A program made the position numbers and the translations under genes. DNA of 48,952 nt from Chloroflexota bacterium (GTDB lineage Bacteria; Chloroflexota; Limnocylindria; P2-11E), in the NCBI GenBank assembly GCA_005889405.1, contig VBFY01000038.1:1-48952 (forward strand), given 5' to 3'. Below are positions 1 through 8,526 of the stretch, in pieces. Every line of letters starts with the position of its first letter. The stretch's first letter is position 1. The notes under the pieces were generated by a model. It had not been told where the DNA came from and made no database searches. It saw only the letters and a list, made by a program, of their open reading frames with translations.

Positions 1-188
1 GAGATCGCGCTGGAGCGGAACAGGAACACCGGCATGCGCTGCGCGGCGGCGGCCAGGCCGATGAGGATCGCCAGCATCAACGGGTCGACGTGGGCCAGGC
101 TGAGCGTGCGCAGCGACTGCGCCAGCGCCAGCGCCCCCAGCGCGGCGACGAAGAGGACATACGTCTTCATCAGCTGTTTGCGATCCAT
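1..188 (-). CDS. Partial membrane protein, N-terminus only
   Basis: The minus strand is open from an ATG at 188 to the window edge. The peptide begins MDRKQLMKTYVLF, followed by alternating hydrophobic stretches (FVAALGALALA, LMLAILIGLAAAA), so at least two membrane segments are likely. A strong Shine-Dalgarno-like AAGGGGGG lies 5 nt upstream. The stop of the upstream subtilase is only about 11 bp away, so the two are probably co-transcribed. The style resembles the membrane-sensor N-terminus of GGDEF or HD-GYP proteins, but no catalytic domain is in the window and the function is unknown. Confidence 0.55.
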   Translation of the reverse strand, partial: MDRKQLMKTYVLFVAALGALALAQSLRTLSLAHVDPLMLAILIGLAAAAQRMPVFLFRSSAI

Positions 189-198
189 CACGCCCCCC

Positions 199-1914
199 TT
201 AATCGACCGGGTCCCAGGACGTGCCGGTCCCCGATTGCGCGCCCGTGGACTGCTGGTCAGTTGATTGCCAGGTCACTGCTTCCCAAGTCACGCCTTCCCA
301 GGTCACGCCTTCCCAGGTGAAGCCTTCCCACGTGACGTTCTCCCACGTCACCGCATCCCAGCTCACGTTCTCCCAGGTCACGCCCTCCCAGCTCGTGCCG
401 GCCGAGTCGACGCCGCCGTGGTACGTGAGGTCGCGCCACACGAAGGGCTGGCCCTCGATGAATTTCCGCATGTCCTTGGCAAACGCGTCGCTCACACGGT
501 CCGGCGCGAATTCCCTGCCGGGATCGACCGATGACACGGCCTTGTACGCGTTCACGAGACCTGCGCCACGATCGAACGGCGTGCCGAACGTCAAGGCGGT
601 CGCGGAGGACTTGAGCCGCTTCTTGATCTGTGCCGGCAAGAGCGCCGGGTTGCGCTCGACCATGAGCGCGATGACACCGGTGACCACCGGAGCGGCCATC
701 GAGGTGCCGGACAGGCGGTAGTAGTTCGCGGTCAGCGCACCGGTCGCGACGACCTGGCGATCCGGGAAGAGCGTGTCGAGCTCGCTCCCTGGCGAGCGGA
801 GGCTGATCATCTTGCGGCCCGGCGCCACGAGGTCCGGCTTCGACAGGTTGTCGAAGACGGTGCGGCCGCGTGAAGAGAACACCGTCATGAGGTCGTCGAA
901 CGGGAGGCTCGTTCCGTTGTCGTCGAGCGCGCCGACCGTGACCACATAGGGATCCGTGGCCGGCGTCGTGACCGTGCCAGCGAGTGGGCCGGTGTTGCCG
1001 GCGGAGACGACGACAGTGACGCCCGCGAAGTTGAGGACCTCGGCGGCAGTCGCCATAAAGTCGGACTTGTAGCTGCCGGTCGGCGTCGCGCCGAGCGACA
1101 TGTTGACGACCCTGATGTTGTAGGCGTTTCTATTCGCCAGAACCCACTGCAGCCCGCGGAGGATCGTCGACACGTTCGAGCTGCCGGTCGCGTCGATGAC
1201 GCGGACGTTGATGATGTTCGCGCGCGGCGCGACGCCGGTGTACGCGCCGCCCGAAAGCGTGCCGTCGCCCGCAACGAGGCCCGCGACGTGCGTGCCGTGT
1301 CCACCGGGGTCGCCGGTCGAGGTGCTCGACACGGTCGGCGACGCGGTGGTGAAGTCGATCGACGCGACGATGCGACCGGCGAGGTCCGGGTGCGGGTAGA
1401 CGCCGCTGTCGACGATCGCCACGCCCACGCCCTGGCCGGTCACGCCGAGCTGCGACCAGACCTGCGGTGCGTTCACTTCGAGGATGCCCGGCGTTTGCGC
1501 CTTCGCGCTGTCGAGCGCGGGATCGAACTGTGCGCGGAGCTGCTGGTCCTTGGCCACGTAGTCCACGTCGTTGTCTCGCGTGAGCTTCAGGACCTGAACG
1601 CCCTTGAGCCGAGCCGAGACCGCGCCGACGATCGCAAGAGCGTGCTTGAGGCTGCCACCCTGCTTCGTCACGGACTTCGCCGCTGCTTCGATGCGGCGCG
1701 CGGTGGCCCGATCCGCGTGTTTGTCGGAATCGCTGGGGACGGAGCGAACGATGACGTCGAAGTCGGCGGTCGGCGCCGCGAGGACCTCGGTCAGGAATGA
1801 TGCGTCGATCTTTGTTGCGTCGAAGGCGCGTGCCTCGATCGGAGTTCCCGCGGTCCCCACGAGGACCGCGACGGTGATCGTCACAGCCAGCCAGCGCATC
1901 GCCGACCTGATCAC
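199..1914 (-). CDS. Secreted subtilisin-like serine protease (S8) with C-terminal WExVT repeats
   Basis: 571 aa. Residues 1-30 form a signal peptide. Residues of about 50-125 look like an I9-type inhibitor propeptide. The S8 catalytic domain follows, with Asp169 (VAIVDSGV), His206 (GGHGTHVAG), oxyanion Asn307 (SAGNTG) and Ser405 (SGTSMAAP), so the triad is complete. After residue 505 the fold ends in nine Trp residues exactly five apart (SW/TW-E/D-G/N/A-V/F pattern, Trp509 to Trp549) and a short Ser/Thr/Gln tail. The protein should be exported and self-processed. The natural substrate cannot be inferred. It is transcribed toward the partial membrane protein. Confidence 0.93.
   Translation of the reverse strand: MIRSAMRWLAVTITVAVLVGTAGTPIEARAFDATKIDASFLTEVLAAPTADFDVIVRSVPSDSDKHADRATARRIEAAAKSVTKQGGSLKHALAIVGAVSARLKGVQVLKLTRDNDVDYVAKDQQLRAQFDPALDSAKAQTPGILEVNAPQVWSQLGVTGQGVGVAIVDSGVYPHPDLAGRIVASIDFTTASPTVSSTSTGDPGGHGTHVAGLVAGDGTLSGGAYTGVAPRANIINVRVIDATGSSNVSTILRGLQWVLANRNAYNIRVVNMSLGATPTGSYKSDFMATAAEVLNFAGVTVVVSAGNTGPLAGTVTTPATDPYVVTVGALDDNGTSLPFDDLMTVFSSRGRTVFDNLSKPDLVAPGRKMISLRSPGSELDTLFPDRQVVATGALTANYYRLSGTSMAAPVVTGVIALMVERNPALLPAQIKKRLKSSATALTFGTPFDRGAGLVNAYKAVSSVDPGREFAPDRVSDAFAKDMRKFIEGQPFVWRDLTYHGGVDSAGTSWEGVTWENVSWDAVTWENVTWEGFTWEGVTWEGVTWEAVTWQSTDQQSTGAQSGTGTSWDPVD
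268..393 (-). repeat. 15-bp coding tandem repeat (WExVT pentapeptides)
   Basis: About nine tandem copies of a 15-bp unit encode (T/S)W(E/D)(G/N/A)(V/F) in the tail of the subtilase. Trp codons recur every 15 bp without a break. The repeat stays in frame and is part of the protein. Confidence 0.85.
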
Positions 1915-1982
1915 GTTCTCGCTCTACTCCCCACCAGCCGCTCGAGTGCGAGCTCGAGTCGGCGTTAGTAAGGGGTCAATAG

Positions 1983-1999
1983 GTCATTAGGGCAATGAC
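1983..1999. promoter_or_regulatory. Inverted repeat GTCATT-N5-AATGAC in the subtilase upstream region
   Basis: The 207-bp gap 1915-2121 holds no gene. A perfect 6-bp inverted repeat with a 5-nt spacer lies about 70-85 bp upstream of the subtilase ATG and could be an operator. Two CTCGAG hexamers (1941-1946, 1953-1958) lie closer to the start. No convincing -35/-10 pair was found. Confidence 0.3.
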
Positions 2000-2121
2000 T
2001 ATGTGGACCCAAGTGGGGGAGCGATACGTGTCCGAGACTCGCGTCGCGCTCGGCTACCGCGAATTGATGACGAGCGTCTTGCGTGCGGACTAGAAAATTA
2101 CGGACCGAGACGCCGCAGCGA

Positions 2122-3132
2122 TCACGGATGCACGCCGATCGCGCGCATCGCGACGGCGACGATGTAGCCGAGGACGAAACAGCCGGGGATGGTCAAGACC
2201 CACGCGGTCACGATGCGTCCCGCTATACCCCAGCGCACCGCGGAGAGCCGACGCGTGGAGCCGACGCCGAGGATCGCACCGGAGATGGCGTGCGTCGTGG
2301 AGATCGGAATGCCGAAGCGCGTCGCGATCTCGATCACCGTGCCGGCGGTCGTCTCCGCCGCGAAGCCCTGCACCGGCGTGAGCTTGGTGATGCGCACGCC
2401 CATCGTCCTCATGATCCGCCAGCCGCCGGTGGCGGTGCCGATGCCGATCGCGACGGCGCAGATGACCTTCACCCAGTCCGGGATGTAGAAGTCGGCCCCC
2501 GTCGGCACGACACCGTATGCCGCGAGGGCGAGCGCGATGATGCCCATCGTTTTCTGTCCGTCGTTGCCGCCGTGGCTGAACGCCATGTACGCGCTCGAAA
2601 GGATCTGCGCACGGCCGAAGAATCGCTGCACCCAGCCGAACGACGTGTTCCGCAGGATCCAGTACAGCCCGAGCATGAGGAGATAGCCGACGAGGAACGC
2701 GAGCGCCGGCGAGTAGACGACCCCGAACGTGGTCTTCTGCAGTCCGCTCACGATGATCACGTCGAGGCCGTGCACCGCGACGGAGGCCCCGATGATCGAG
2801 AAGATGAGCGCATGGCTCGACGACGTCGGCAGGCCGAAGTACCAGGTCAGCAGATCCCACGCGATCGCGGCGATGAGCGCGGCGACGACGAGGTCCTGCG
2901 TGACCACCTTCGCGTCCACGATGCCGTTGCCGACGGTCTTGGCGACGGCCACACCCGAGAGCGCGCCGACGAGGTTGAGGGTCCCCGCCATGAGCACGGC
3001 CTGGACCGGGGTCAGCACGCGTGTCGCGACGACCGTCGCTATCGCGTTCGCCGCGTCGTGGAAGCCGTTGACGTACTCGAAGATCACGCCGAGGAGGACG
3101 ACCAGCGCGAGGAGGATGAGCGCGTTATCCAC
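2122..3132 (-). CDS. pit: Inorganic phosphate transporter, Pit family
   Basis: 336 aa from a GTG start (VDNALILLALVV). This start leaves 8 bp after the upstream gene's stop; an in-frame upstream extension would run into that gene. The protein has the duplicated Pit signatures: NGFHDAANAIA near the N-terminus, GLPTSSSHA, then FSHGGNDGQKTMG and IPISTTHAISGAI in the second half, among many hydrophobic helices. The family symports phosphate with H+ or metal-phosphate across the inner membrane. It follows the DUF47 gene, the usual Pit accessory arrangement. Confidence 0.93.
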   Translation of the reverse strand: MDNALILLALVVLLGVIFEYVNGFHDAANAIATVVATRVLTPVQAVLMAGTLNLVGALSGVAVAKTVGNGIVDAKVVTQDLVVAALIAAIAWDLLTWYFGLPTSSSHALIFSIIGASVAVHGLDVIIVSGLQKTTFGVVYSPALAFLVGYLLMLGLYWILRNTSFGWVQRFFGRAQILSSAYMAFSHGGNDGQKTMGIIALALAAYGVVPTGADFYIPDWVKVICAVAIGIGTATGGWRIMRTMGVRITKLTPVQGFAAETTAGTVIEIATRFGIPISTTHAISGAILGVGSTRRLSAVRWGIAGRIVTAWVLTIPGCFVLGYIVAVAMRAIGVHP

Positions 3133-3140
3133 TGCGCTCT

Positions 3141-3758
3141 CTAGCTGTGCTTGATCACGATCATCTCGACGATGTTCGCGACGTCCTCGCACCGGTCGAT
3201 CGCCACCTCGATGAGCGAGTGGATGTCCTTCCACTTGATGATCTCGATCGGGTCGCTGACGTTCGCGAAGAGGTCGCCTACGGCGTCACGGAAGACCTGG
3301 TCGCCCTCGTTCTCGTAGGTGTGGATCTTGATCCAGAACGGCTCGAGACCCTTGAGCCCTTCGAGCGCCTTCATCATCGCGACCATCTCGGTCGCAGCGC
3401 CGACGAGCGCCTTCGCCTGACGGATCGCCTGGGGGCGGACGCTCTGGACCTTGTAGAGCAAGACGACCTCGCTCACGTCGTATGCGACGTCGGCGACGTC
3501 GTCGAGCCTCGAGGCGATGCCGATGATGTCCTCGCGATCGAGCGGCGTGACGAAGGTCTCGTTCAGGCTCCTGAAGATCTCGTGGGTCAGCTGGTCGCCG
3601 TAGTGCTCGATGGCGTGGATGTCGCGCACCTTGCTCTCGACGTTCGTGAAGTCAGTGAGCAGCCGTTCGAGCGCGACCGCCGCCTCGAGGCTGTTCGTCG
3701 CGTGCTTGTCGAACTGGGTGAAGAAGAAGCTCTTCTTCGGGAGCAGCGAAAGGCGCAT
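3141..3758 (-). CDS. DUF47 (PhoU-like) Pit accessory protein
   Basis: 205 aa, mostly helical and charged, beginning MRLSLLPKKSFFF as usual for DUF47 proteins. Such proteins form PhoU-like helical bundles and are typically encoded next to Pit transporters, where they are thought to modulate phosphate uptake. The ATG at 3758 is preceded by a strong GAGGAGGG Shine-Dalgarno. The gene is the first of a two-gene operon with pit, 8 bp from the pit GTG. Family and context agree well. Confidence 0.92.
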   Translation of the reverse strand: MRLSLLPKKSFFFTQFDKHATNSLEAAVALERLLTDFTNVESKVRDIHAIEHYGDQLTHEIFRSLNETFVTPLDREDIIGIASRLDDVADVAYDVSEVVLLYKVQSVRPQAIRQAKALVGAATEMVAMMKALEGLKGLEPFWIKIHTYENEGDQVFRDAVGDLFANVSDPIEIIKWKDIHSLIEVAIDRCEDVANIVEMIVIKHS

Positions 3759-3819
3759 GGCTTTCCCTCCTCTCGGGACACAAAGGGCGCGCCGCGAAAC
3801 TCTAGCGATGCTCCTGCCG

Positions 3820-4893
3820 TTACGCGACTTCGCGTCGAATGGACGTGACGGCGCCGACCGCCATCACGAGACCGAAGACGACGAGGATGCCGATGTCGCG
3901 CAGGACGAGCGGATCGGCGAGCTCGTAGCCCTTGATCATGACCGACCGCAGCGCCTCGTTGGCGTACGTCAGAGGGAGGACCGCGGAGAGCGGTCTCAGG
4001 TAGTCGGGCAGCTGGTCGACCGGGATAAGGAGCCCCGAGAGGAAGACCTGCGGCAGCAGGACGATCGGCACGAACTGCACGGCCTGCAGCTCGTTGCGAG
4101 CCGCCGCGGAGACGAGCAGTCCGAGCGAGACCGCGCCGATGACGAGCACCGCCTCGACGATGAAGATCGTTGCGAGGGTACCGCGGTAGTGCACCTTCAG
4201 GACGAAGACGGTGAAGAGCAGGATCACGATCGCCTGCAGCAATGCGAAGAAGCTGAAGCCCGCGAGATAGCCAAGCACGAGCTCTGCTCGGCGGAGTGGC
4301 GTAGCCATGAGCCGCTCGAGCGTCCCCGTCGTACGTTCGCGCAAGAACGACACGGCCGACAGCAGGAAGATGAAGAAGAACGCGAAGAACGCGACGAGCA
4401 CCGGCGCGAGATAGTCGAGGATCGAGTAGTCGGGTCCACCGTAGAGCTGATCGACCTGCACCGCTGGGCCGCCGCCGAGCAGGACGCTGGCCCCCGCGAG
4501 CGTGTCGGCCAGCGCCTTCTGGATCGCGCCTCCGATGGAGCCGCTCTCGAGCGGATCGGCGCCCTCGATCTGGATATGTAGCGTCGTACCCTCGAGCCAC
4601 ACCACCGCGTCGACCTTGCCGTCCCGCAGCTGACTCAGGCCCTCCTCGAACGTGCCACGCCGTCCGTGGATCGCGCTCGACGCGACGAAGCGGTCGACGA
4701 TCGGCGCCGGGAAATTGAAGCGGTCCGTTGCGACGACGACTGTGGGGACGCGCTCGGTCGCCACGCCCCAGACCGCCCCAACAAGCGAGAGCACCACGAC
4801 CGGCGCGACGAAGAGCAGTCCCAACGAGCGCCGATCGCGCCGGAATCCGAGGACGATGCGCTTCGCGACTGCTCTTACGCGATGCCCATTCAT
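3820..4893 (-). CDS. ABC-2 type transporter permease
   Basis: 357 aa. One N-terminal membrane helix (LGLLFVAPVVVLSLVGAVWG) is followed by a roughly 150-residue extracytoplasmic region and then five to six helices (FFAFFFIFLLSAVSFLRER; FFALLQAIVILLFTVFVLK; IFIVEAVLVIGAVSLGLLV). The motif RERTTGTLERLMATPLRR is typical of ABC-2 permeases of the YhhJ/DrrB kind. The ATG overlaps the ATPase stop (ATGA), so the two genes are translationally coupled. The substrate is unknown; drugs or lipids are common for this family. Confidence 0.9.
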   Translation of the reverse strand: MNGHRVRAVAKRIVLGFRRDRRSLGLLFVAPVVVLSLVGAVWGVATERVPTVVVATDRFNFPAPIVDRFVASSAIHGRRGTFEEGLSQLRDGKVDAVVWLEGTTLHIQIEGADPLESGSIGGAIQKALADTLAGASVLLGGGPAVQVDQLYGGPDYSILDYLAPVLVAFFAFFFIFLLSAVSFLRERTTGTLERLMATPLRRAELVLGYLAGFSFFALLQAIVILLFTVFVLKVHYRGTLATIFIVEAVLVIGAVSLGLLVSAAARNELQAVQFVPIVLLPQVFLSGLLIPVDQLPDYLRPLSAVLPLTYANEALRSVMIKGYELADPLVLRDIGILVVFGLVMAVGAVTSIRREVA

Positions 4894-5636
4894 CAGCGCG
4901 CCTCCGCGAGCGCGAGGAAGGCGCTCTCCAGATCAGGGGTTCCCGCCCGCGCGACGAGCTCGTTCGCGGTGCCTTCGGCCAGGACGGCGCCGGCGCGGAT
5001 CAGACCGAGGCGGTCGCAGCGCGACGCCTCGTCCATCACATGACTGGAGACGAGGAGCGTCGTTCCCGACGCCGCCAGCTTACGGAAGTACGCCCAGAAC
5101 TCCTGCCGCAGCAGCGGGTCGACGCCGACAGTCGGCTCATCGAGGAGAAGCAGGCTCGGCCGGTGGAGGAGGGTCGCCGCGAGCGAGACGCGAGTCCGCA
5201 TCCCGCTCGATAGCGTGTTTACGACGGACCGCTGTCGATCAAGGAGGTCGACGGTGCGCAGCGCCTCCACGATTCGCTCGTCGGCGTGCGCGACTCCCTG
5301 GAGCGCGGCAAAGAACCGCAGGTTCTCGTCGACCGAAAGGTCGCCGTACAGAGCCGCCGCCTGTGTCATGTAACCGACACGTCCGGCACTCACCGCCGCG
5401 CTCGGCGCCCCACCCAGGACGGTGAGCATGCCTCCTTCCGGCCGGAGCAGTCCGGCGACGCAGCGGATAAAGGTCGTCTTTCCGGAGCCGTTCGGCCCGA
5501 GCAAGCCGTAGATCTCGCCGGCGCGGATCGCGAGATCAAGCCCGCGTAGTGCTTCGATGGCGCCGAAGCGCTTCCGGACACCCTGCGCGTCGACGGCGAA
5601 TTCAGTTTCCACGTTTAGCTCGTCGGCCGGAAACAT
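4893..5636 (-). CDS. ABC transporter ATP-binding protein (ABC-2 exporter)
   Basis: 247 aa ATPase with Walker A (GPNGSGKTT), Q-loop (YMTQAAALYG), signature LSSGMRTRVSLA (in place of LSGGQ), Walker B (LLLLDEPTVGVDP) and H-loop His (LLVSSHVMDEA). It belongs to the CcmA/DrrA-like multidrug group. It overlaps the downstream permease by ATGA, making a two-gene exporter. An ATG at 5636 was chosen; a GTG nearby (VETEFAVDAQG) is an alternative, and neither has a strong Shine-Dalgarno. Confidence 0.92.
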   Translation of the reverse strand: MFPADELNVETEFAVDAQGVRKRFGAIEALRGLDLAIRAGEIYGLLGPNGSGKTTFIRCVAGLLRPEGGMLTVLGGAPSAAVSAGRVGYMTQAAALYGDLSVDENLRFFAALQGVAHADERIVEALRTVDLLDRQRSVVNTLSSGMRTRVSLAATLLHRPSLLLLDEPTVGVDPLLRQEFWAYFRKLAASGTTLLVSSHVMDEASRCDRLGLIRAGAVLAEGTANELVARAGTPDLESAFLALAEAR

Positions 5637-5808
5637 AGTCGAGATCGACGGCGGGTATCGGTTTCGTCAACGGCGCGAGGGTCGGAACGCGGCACGCGTC
5701 GGCGGCGTCTCCACAGCTGGCGGCATGAAAAACATGGCACAACAGTTGCTTATGACGGCTGTCCAGCAAAGGGTTCCGCCCCCAACGCGGCGGGAAAGGA
5801 CGGCGGTC

Positions 5809-6000
5809 ATGGACGCGTTCTTCGCTGGTCTTGTCTTCGGTATCGCGTTTGGGATGGTCGTCGTCGGCTTTCTTGCCGTCGGGTCTTATCAGCGCGGCTT
5901 CAGCCAGGCCCTCGAGCGTCGCAAGGAGTGGCGCGGCGAGCTCGTCGCCCGGCAGGTCGTCGCGCGCCGCGCGCTGGAGCAGCTCCGCAAGGCGAGCTAG
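5809..6000 (+). CDS. Small single-pass membrane protein of unknown function
   Basis: 63 aa: M-DAFFAGLVFGIAFGMVVVGFLAV forms one membrane helix, followed by a basic, helical cytoplasmic tail (ALERRKEWRGELVARQ). AAAGGA upstream of the ATG at 5809 supports this start over longer in-frame ones. It is followed by a hairpin terminator and faces the gene at 6067. Not recognised. Confidence 0.6.
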   Translation: MDAFFAGLVFGIAFGMVVVGFLAVGSYQRGFSQALERRKEWRGELVARQVVARRALEQLRKAS

Positions 6001-6025
6001 TTTCGCCGCAGCTCAAACACTGGTC

Positions 6026-6054
6026 GTAAGGGGCCGCCGAAGGGCGGCCCTTAC
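6026..6054. terminator. Hairpin between convergent genes (putative bidirectional terminator)
   Basis: GTAAGG-G-GCCGCC-GAAG-GGCGGC-CCTTAC forms a 12-bp stem with one bulged G, midway between the stop at 6000 (plus) and the stop at 6067 (minus). There is no long U tract on either side, so efficiency as an intrinsic terminator is uncertain. Confidence 0.7.
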
Positions 6055-6066
6055 GTACTTCCGGGA

Positions 6067-6516
6067 TTACTTTCCGAACCACGACCGTCGGAGATCGTCG
6101 ATCGCCTGCTGAAGCCGATCGACGAGTCCCGGGATGCCCGTCGGCGCGATCTCGACGTCGCCGGATCGCGAGATCCGCAGTTCGTCGCCCGGCTGGACCG
6201 CCGCCTTCACGGCCGCGCGGTCGGCGGTGACCGTAAACACGACGCGGTCCTGCTCGGTGATGATGCTCGCGACCCGTAAGCGTCCATCCGGGAGTGCCTT
6301 GATGACCGCTTTCAGATCGGCGTCGCTCCGGATATCGGCCTTCGGCTGGGGAGCGATCCGCGCGACGGTCTTCCCGACCTCGTCGAAGAACGTCTGGGGC
6401 CCACGCACGACGCTCCCGATCACCGCGGCGAAGAGACCCACGGCGAGCAGCACGGCGAACATGCCGATCACGAACTGGAGCGCCCATATCGGTAGGAACG
6501 CGCCTGCACGCTTCAC
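6067..6516 (-). CDS. Membrane-anchored protein of unknown function
   Basis: 149 aa from a GTG. An N-terminal helix (LPIWALQFVIGMFAVLLAVGLFAAVIG) precedes a soluble domain of about 100 residues containing TVTADRAAVKAAVQPGDELRISRSGDVEI, which reads as a small beta-rich domain. The C-terminus is amphipathic (LVDRLQQAIDDLRRSWFG). No family recognised. It is divergent from the YvcK gene with a 46-bp gap. Confidence 0.6.
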   Translation of the reverse strand: MKRAGAFLPIWALQFVIGMFAVLLAVGLFAAVIGSVVRGPQTFFDEVGKTVARIAPQPKADIRSDADLKAVIKALPDGRLRVASIITEQDRVVFTVTADRAAVKAAVQPGDELRISRSGDVEIAPTGIPGLVDRLQQAIDDLRRSWFGK

Positions 6517-6562
6517 GTCTGCTCAGGCTAGCAAGGGGGTGCATATCTGCGAAGATGCGGCG

Positions 6563-7585
6563 ATGGACCCACTCAAGGTCGTCTGTGTGGGCGGTGGGCT
6601 GGGTGCGCCGACCGTCATGGCCGGCCTGCGCGCCTACACCTCGGACATCACAGGACTCATCGCCGTTACCGACTCGGGACGCTCGACCGGTAAGGTGCGC
6701 ATCGCGCTCGACGTGCCGGCGCCCGGCGACATCCGCAACGCGCTCACCGTCCTCGCGGAAGGCGATCCGGTCCTCACGCGCCTCTTCAACCACCGCTTCG
6801 AGACCGACAAGAGCGAGGAACTCAACGGCATGGCCTTCGGCAATCTCTTTCTCGCGGCGCTGACCCAGCAGGAAGGGTCGTTCCTCGTCGCGGTCGAGGA
6901 GGCGTCGCGCCTCCTGAAGCTCCGCGGGCGCGTTCTACCCGTCACCCTCTACAACACGCACCTCTGCGCCGAGCTGACCGACGGCAGCGTCGTCGAGACC
7001 GAGGTCAACGTGCGCGCGGTGGGGAAGGCGCCGATCGAGCGGGTCTTCCTCAAGGACAGCCAGGTCGGCGCAACGCCCGGCAGTGTCGAGGCCATCGCGT
7101 CGGCCGACCTCATCACGCTCGGACCGGGCAGCCTCTACACGACGGTGTGCGCGTGTCTGCTGGTTCCGGAGATCGCGCGCGCGATCGCGAATGCCGACGG
7201 TCTGGTGGTATACGTCGCGAACACCACGCGGCAACCGGGACAGACCGACACGCTCACGCTGTCCGATCACGTGCGCGCGGCGCAGGACTATCTCGGAGGG
7301 TCGGGTCTCGACGCTGTGCTCGTGAACGACGACCCGCCGCCCGCGCATCTTCGCGACCATTACGCGGAGCGAGGCCTCGCGTTGCTCGACCCCACCGCGG
7401 ACGAGCTCGACCGCATCCGCGCGCTCGGCGTCCGCCCGGTGACCGCGCCGATCATCGACAAGTGGAGCGGCCCGCGCGACCTGTGGCTCAAGGAGGACAC
7501 GATCCGCCACGACCCCGAGCGCGTGGCACGTGCGCTCCTCGATCTCGTCGAGCACCGCCGGCGTCCCGCGCTTCGCGCGCTGTGA
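6563..7585 (+). CDS. yvcK: YvcK/CofD-like protein (gluconeogenesis factor family)
   Basis: 340 aa. The N-terminal VVCVGGGLGAPTVMAGLR, the TDSGRSTG motif, the PAPGDIRNAL motif, NGMAFGNLFLAAL and LGPGSLYTTV are family signatures. YvcK-type proteins bind UDP-GlcNAc and influence cell-wall precursor allocation and growth on gluconeogenic substrates; they resemble the F420 enzyme CofD. The nearby RapZ and WhiA genes usual in Firmicutes and Actinobacteria are absent; instead the stop overlaps the start of argF (GTGA). ATG 6563 is the first start that keeps the nucleotide-binding Gly-rich loop at the N-terminus. Confidence 0.87.
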   Translation: MDPLKVVCVGGGLGAPTVMAGLRAYTSDITGLIAVTDSGRSTGKVRIALDVPAPGDIRNALTVLAEGDPVLTRLFNHRFETDKSEELNGMAFGNLFLAALTQQEGSFLVAVEEASRLLKLRGRVLPVTLYNTHLCAELTDGSVVETEVNVRAVGKAPIERVFLKDSQVGATPGSVEAIASADLITLGPGSLYTTVCACLLVPEIARAIANADGLVVYVANTTRQPGQTDTLTLSDHVRAAQDYLGGSGLDAVLVNDDPPPAHLRDHYAERGLALLDPTADELDRIRALGVRPVTAPIIDKWSGPRDLWLKEDTIRHDPERVARALLDLVEHRRRPALRAL

Positions 7586-8526
7586 CCGCCGTGTGGGCGC
7601 GCGTGCGCAACTTCGTCTCGATCGCCGAGCTCGATCCGGGGGGTCTCGCGCACCTGCTCGAACGCTCCGCCGCGCTCAAGGCCGCGCGCCACCGGCGCGA
7701 GCCGCTGCTGGCGGGCCGCACGCTCGCGCAGATCTTCGAGAAGCCGAGCCTGCGAACACGGCTTTCCTTCGACGTGGGGATGACCGAGCTCGGCGGTCAC
7801 TGCGTCTATCTTTCACCACAGGAGGTCGGCCTCGGCAGGCGCGAGAGCGTCGCCGATGTCGCACGCGTCGTGAGCCGCATGGTCGACGCCGTCGTGCTCC
7901 GTACGAACGCGCACGAGACGATCGAAGAGTTCGCGCGCTTCGCATCGATCCCGGTGATCAACGGGCTCTCCGATCTGTCCCATCCCTGCCAGGGCCTGGC
8001 GGACATCCTGACGATCAGCGAAAAGAAGGGACCCGATCTGCGCGATGTCATGGTTGCCTACGTCGGCGACGGGAACAACGTCCTCAACTCGCTCATGCTC
8101 GCGGTGGTCCTGCGCTCCGCACGCATGCGTGTCGCGACACCTGTCGGCTTCGAGCCCATTTCGCGTTACCGCGAGCTCGCGGAGCGCAAGGCCCGCGAGG
8201 CGAATGGCTCGATCGAGTTCGGCAGCGATCCCATCGCGGCGGTGCGCGACGCCGACGTGGTTTACACCGACGTCTGGACGAGCATGGGGCAGGAGCAGGA
8301 GTACGAGCGCCGGCGCCGCGCGTTCATGGGTTATCAGGTGAATGCGCAGCTGCTCCGTCACGCAAAGCCGGACGCGATCGTGATGCACGACCTGCCGGCA
8401 CACCGTGGCGAGGAGATCACCGACGAGGTGCTTGACGGCCCGCAGAGCGTCGTCTTCGATCAGGCCGAGAATCGGCTCCACACCCAAAAGGCGATCCTCT
8501 GCTGGCTGCTGCGAGGTGACTCGTGA
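7582..8526 (+). CDS. argF: Ornithine carbamoyltransferase
   Basis: 314 aa from a GTG at 7582 that overlaps the yvcK stop. It converts ornithine plus carbamoyl phosphate to citrulline in arginine synthesis. Visible motifs are the carbamoyl-phosphate loop FEKPSLRTR (52-60), HPCQ (134-137), the ornithine-side SMG loop (DVWTSMGQE) and the C-terminal HDLPAHRGEE (269-278). Most family members have HCLP at the last site; here Cys is replaced by Asp270. Length fits the family. SMG favours an ornithine rather than an aspartate or N-acetylornithine enzyme. Confidence 0.9.
   Translation: MTAVWARVRNFVSIAELDPGGLAHLLERSAALKAARHRREPLLAGRTLAQIFEKPSLRTRLSFDVGMTELGGHCVYLSPQEVGLGRRESVADVARVVSRMVDAVVLRTNAHETIEEFARFASIPVINGLSDLSHPCQGLADILTISEKKGPDLRDVMVAYVGDGNNVLNSLMLAVVLRSARMRVATPVGFEPISRYRELAERKAREANGSIEFGSDPIAAVRDADVVYTDVWTSMGQEQEYERRRRAFMGYQVNAQLLRHAKPDAIVMHDLPAHRGEEITDEVLDGPQSVVFDQAENRLHTQKAILCWLLRGDS

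Noticed and set aside
268-393. Short direct repeats as a CRISPR-like array
   Set aside because: The 15-bp units encode the WExVT tail of the subtilase without spacers.
2083-3144. Long plus-strand ORF (353 codons) antisense to pit
   Set aside because: Its product is Arg/Asp/His-rich, typical of GC-rich antisense frames, while the minus strand encodes a clear Pit transporter.
3147-3848. Plus-strand ORF antisense to the DUF47 gene
   Set aside because: Asp/Val/Arg-rich shadow of a recognised minus-strand gene.
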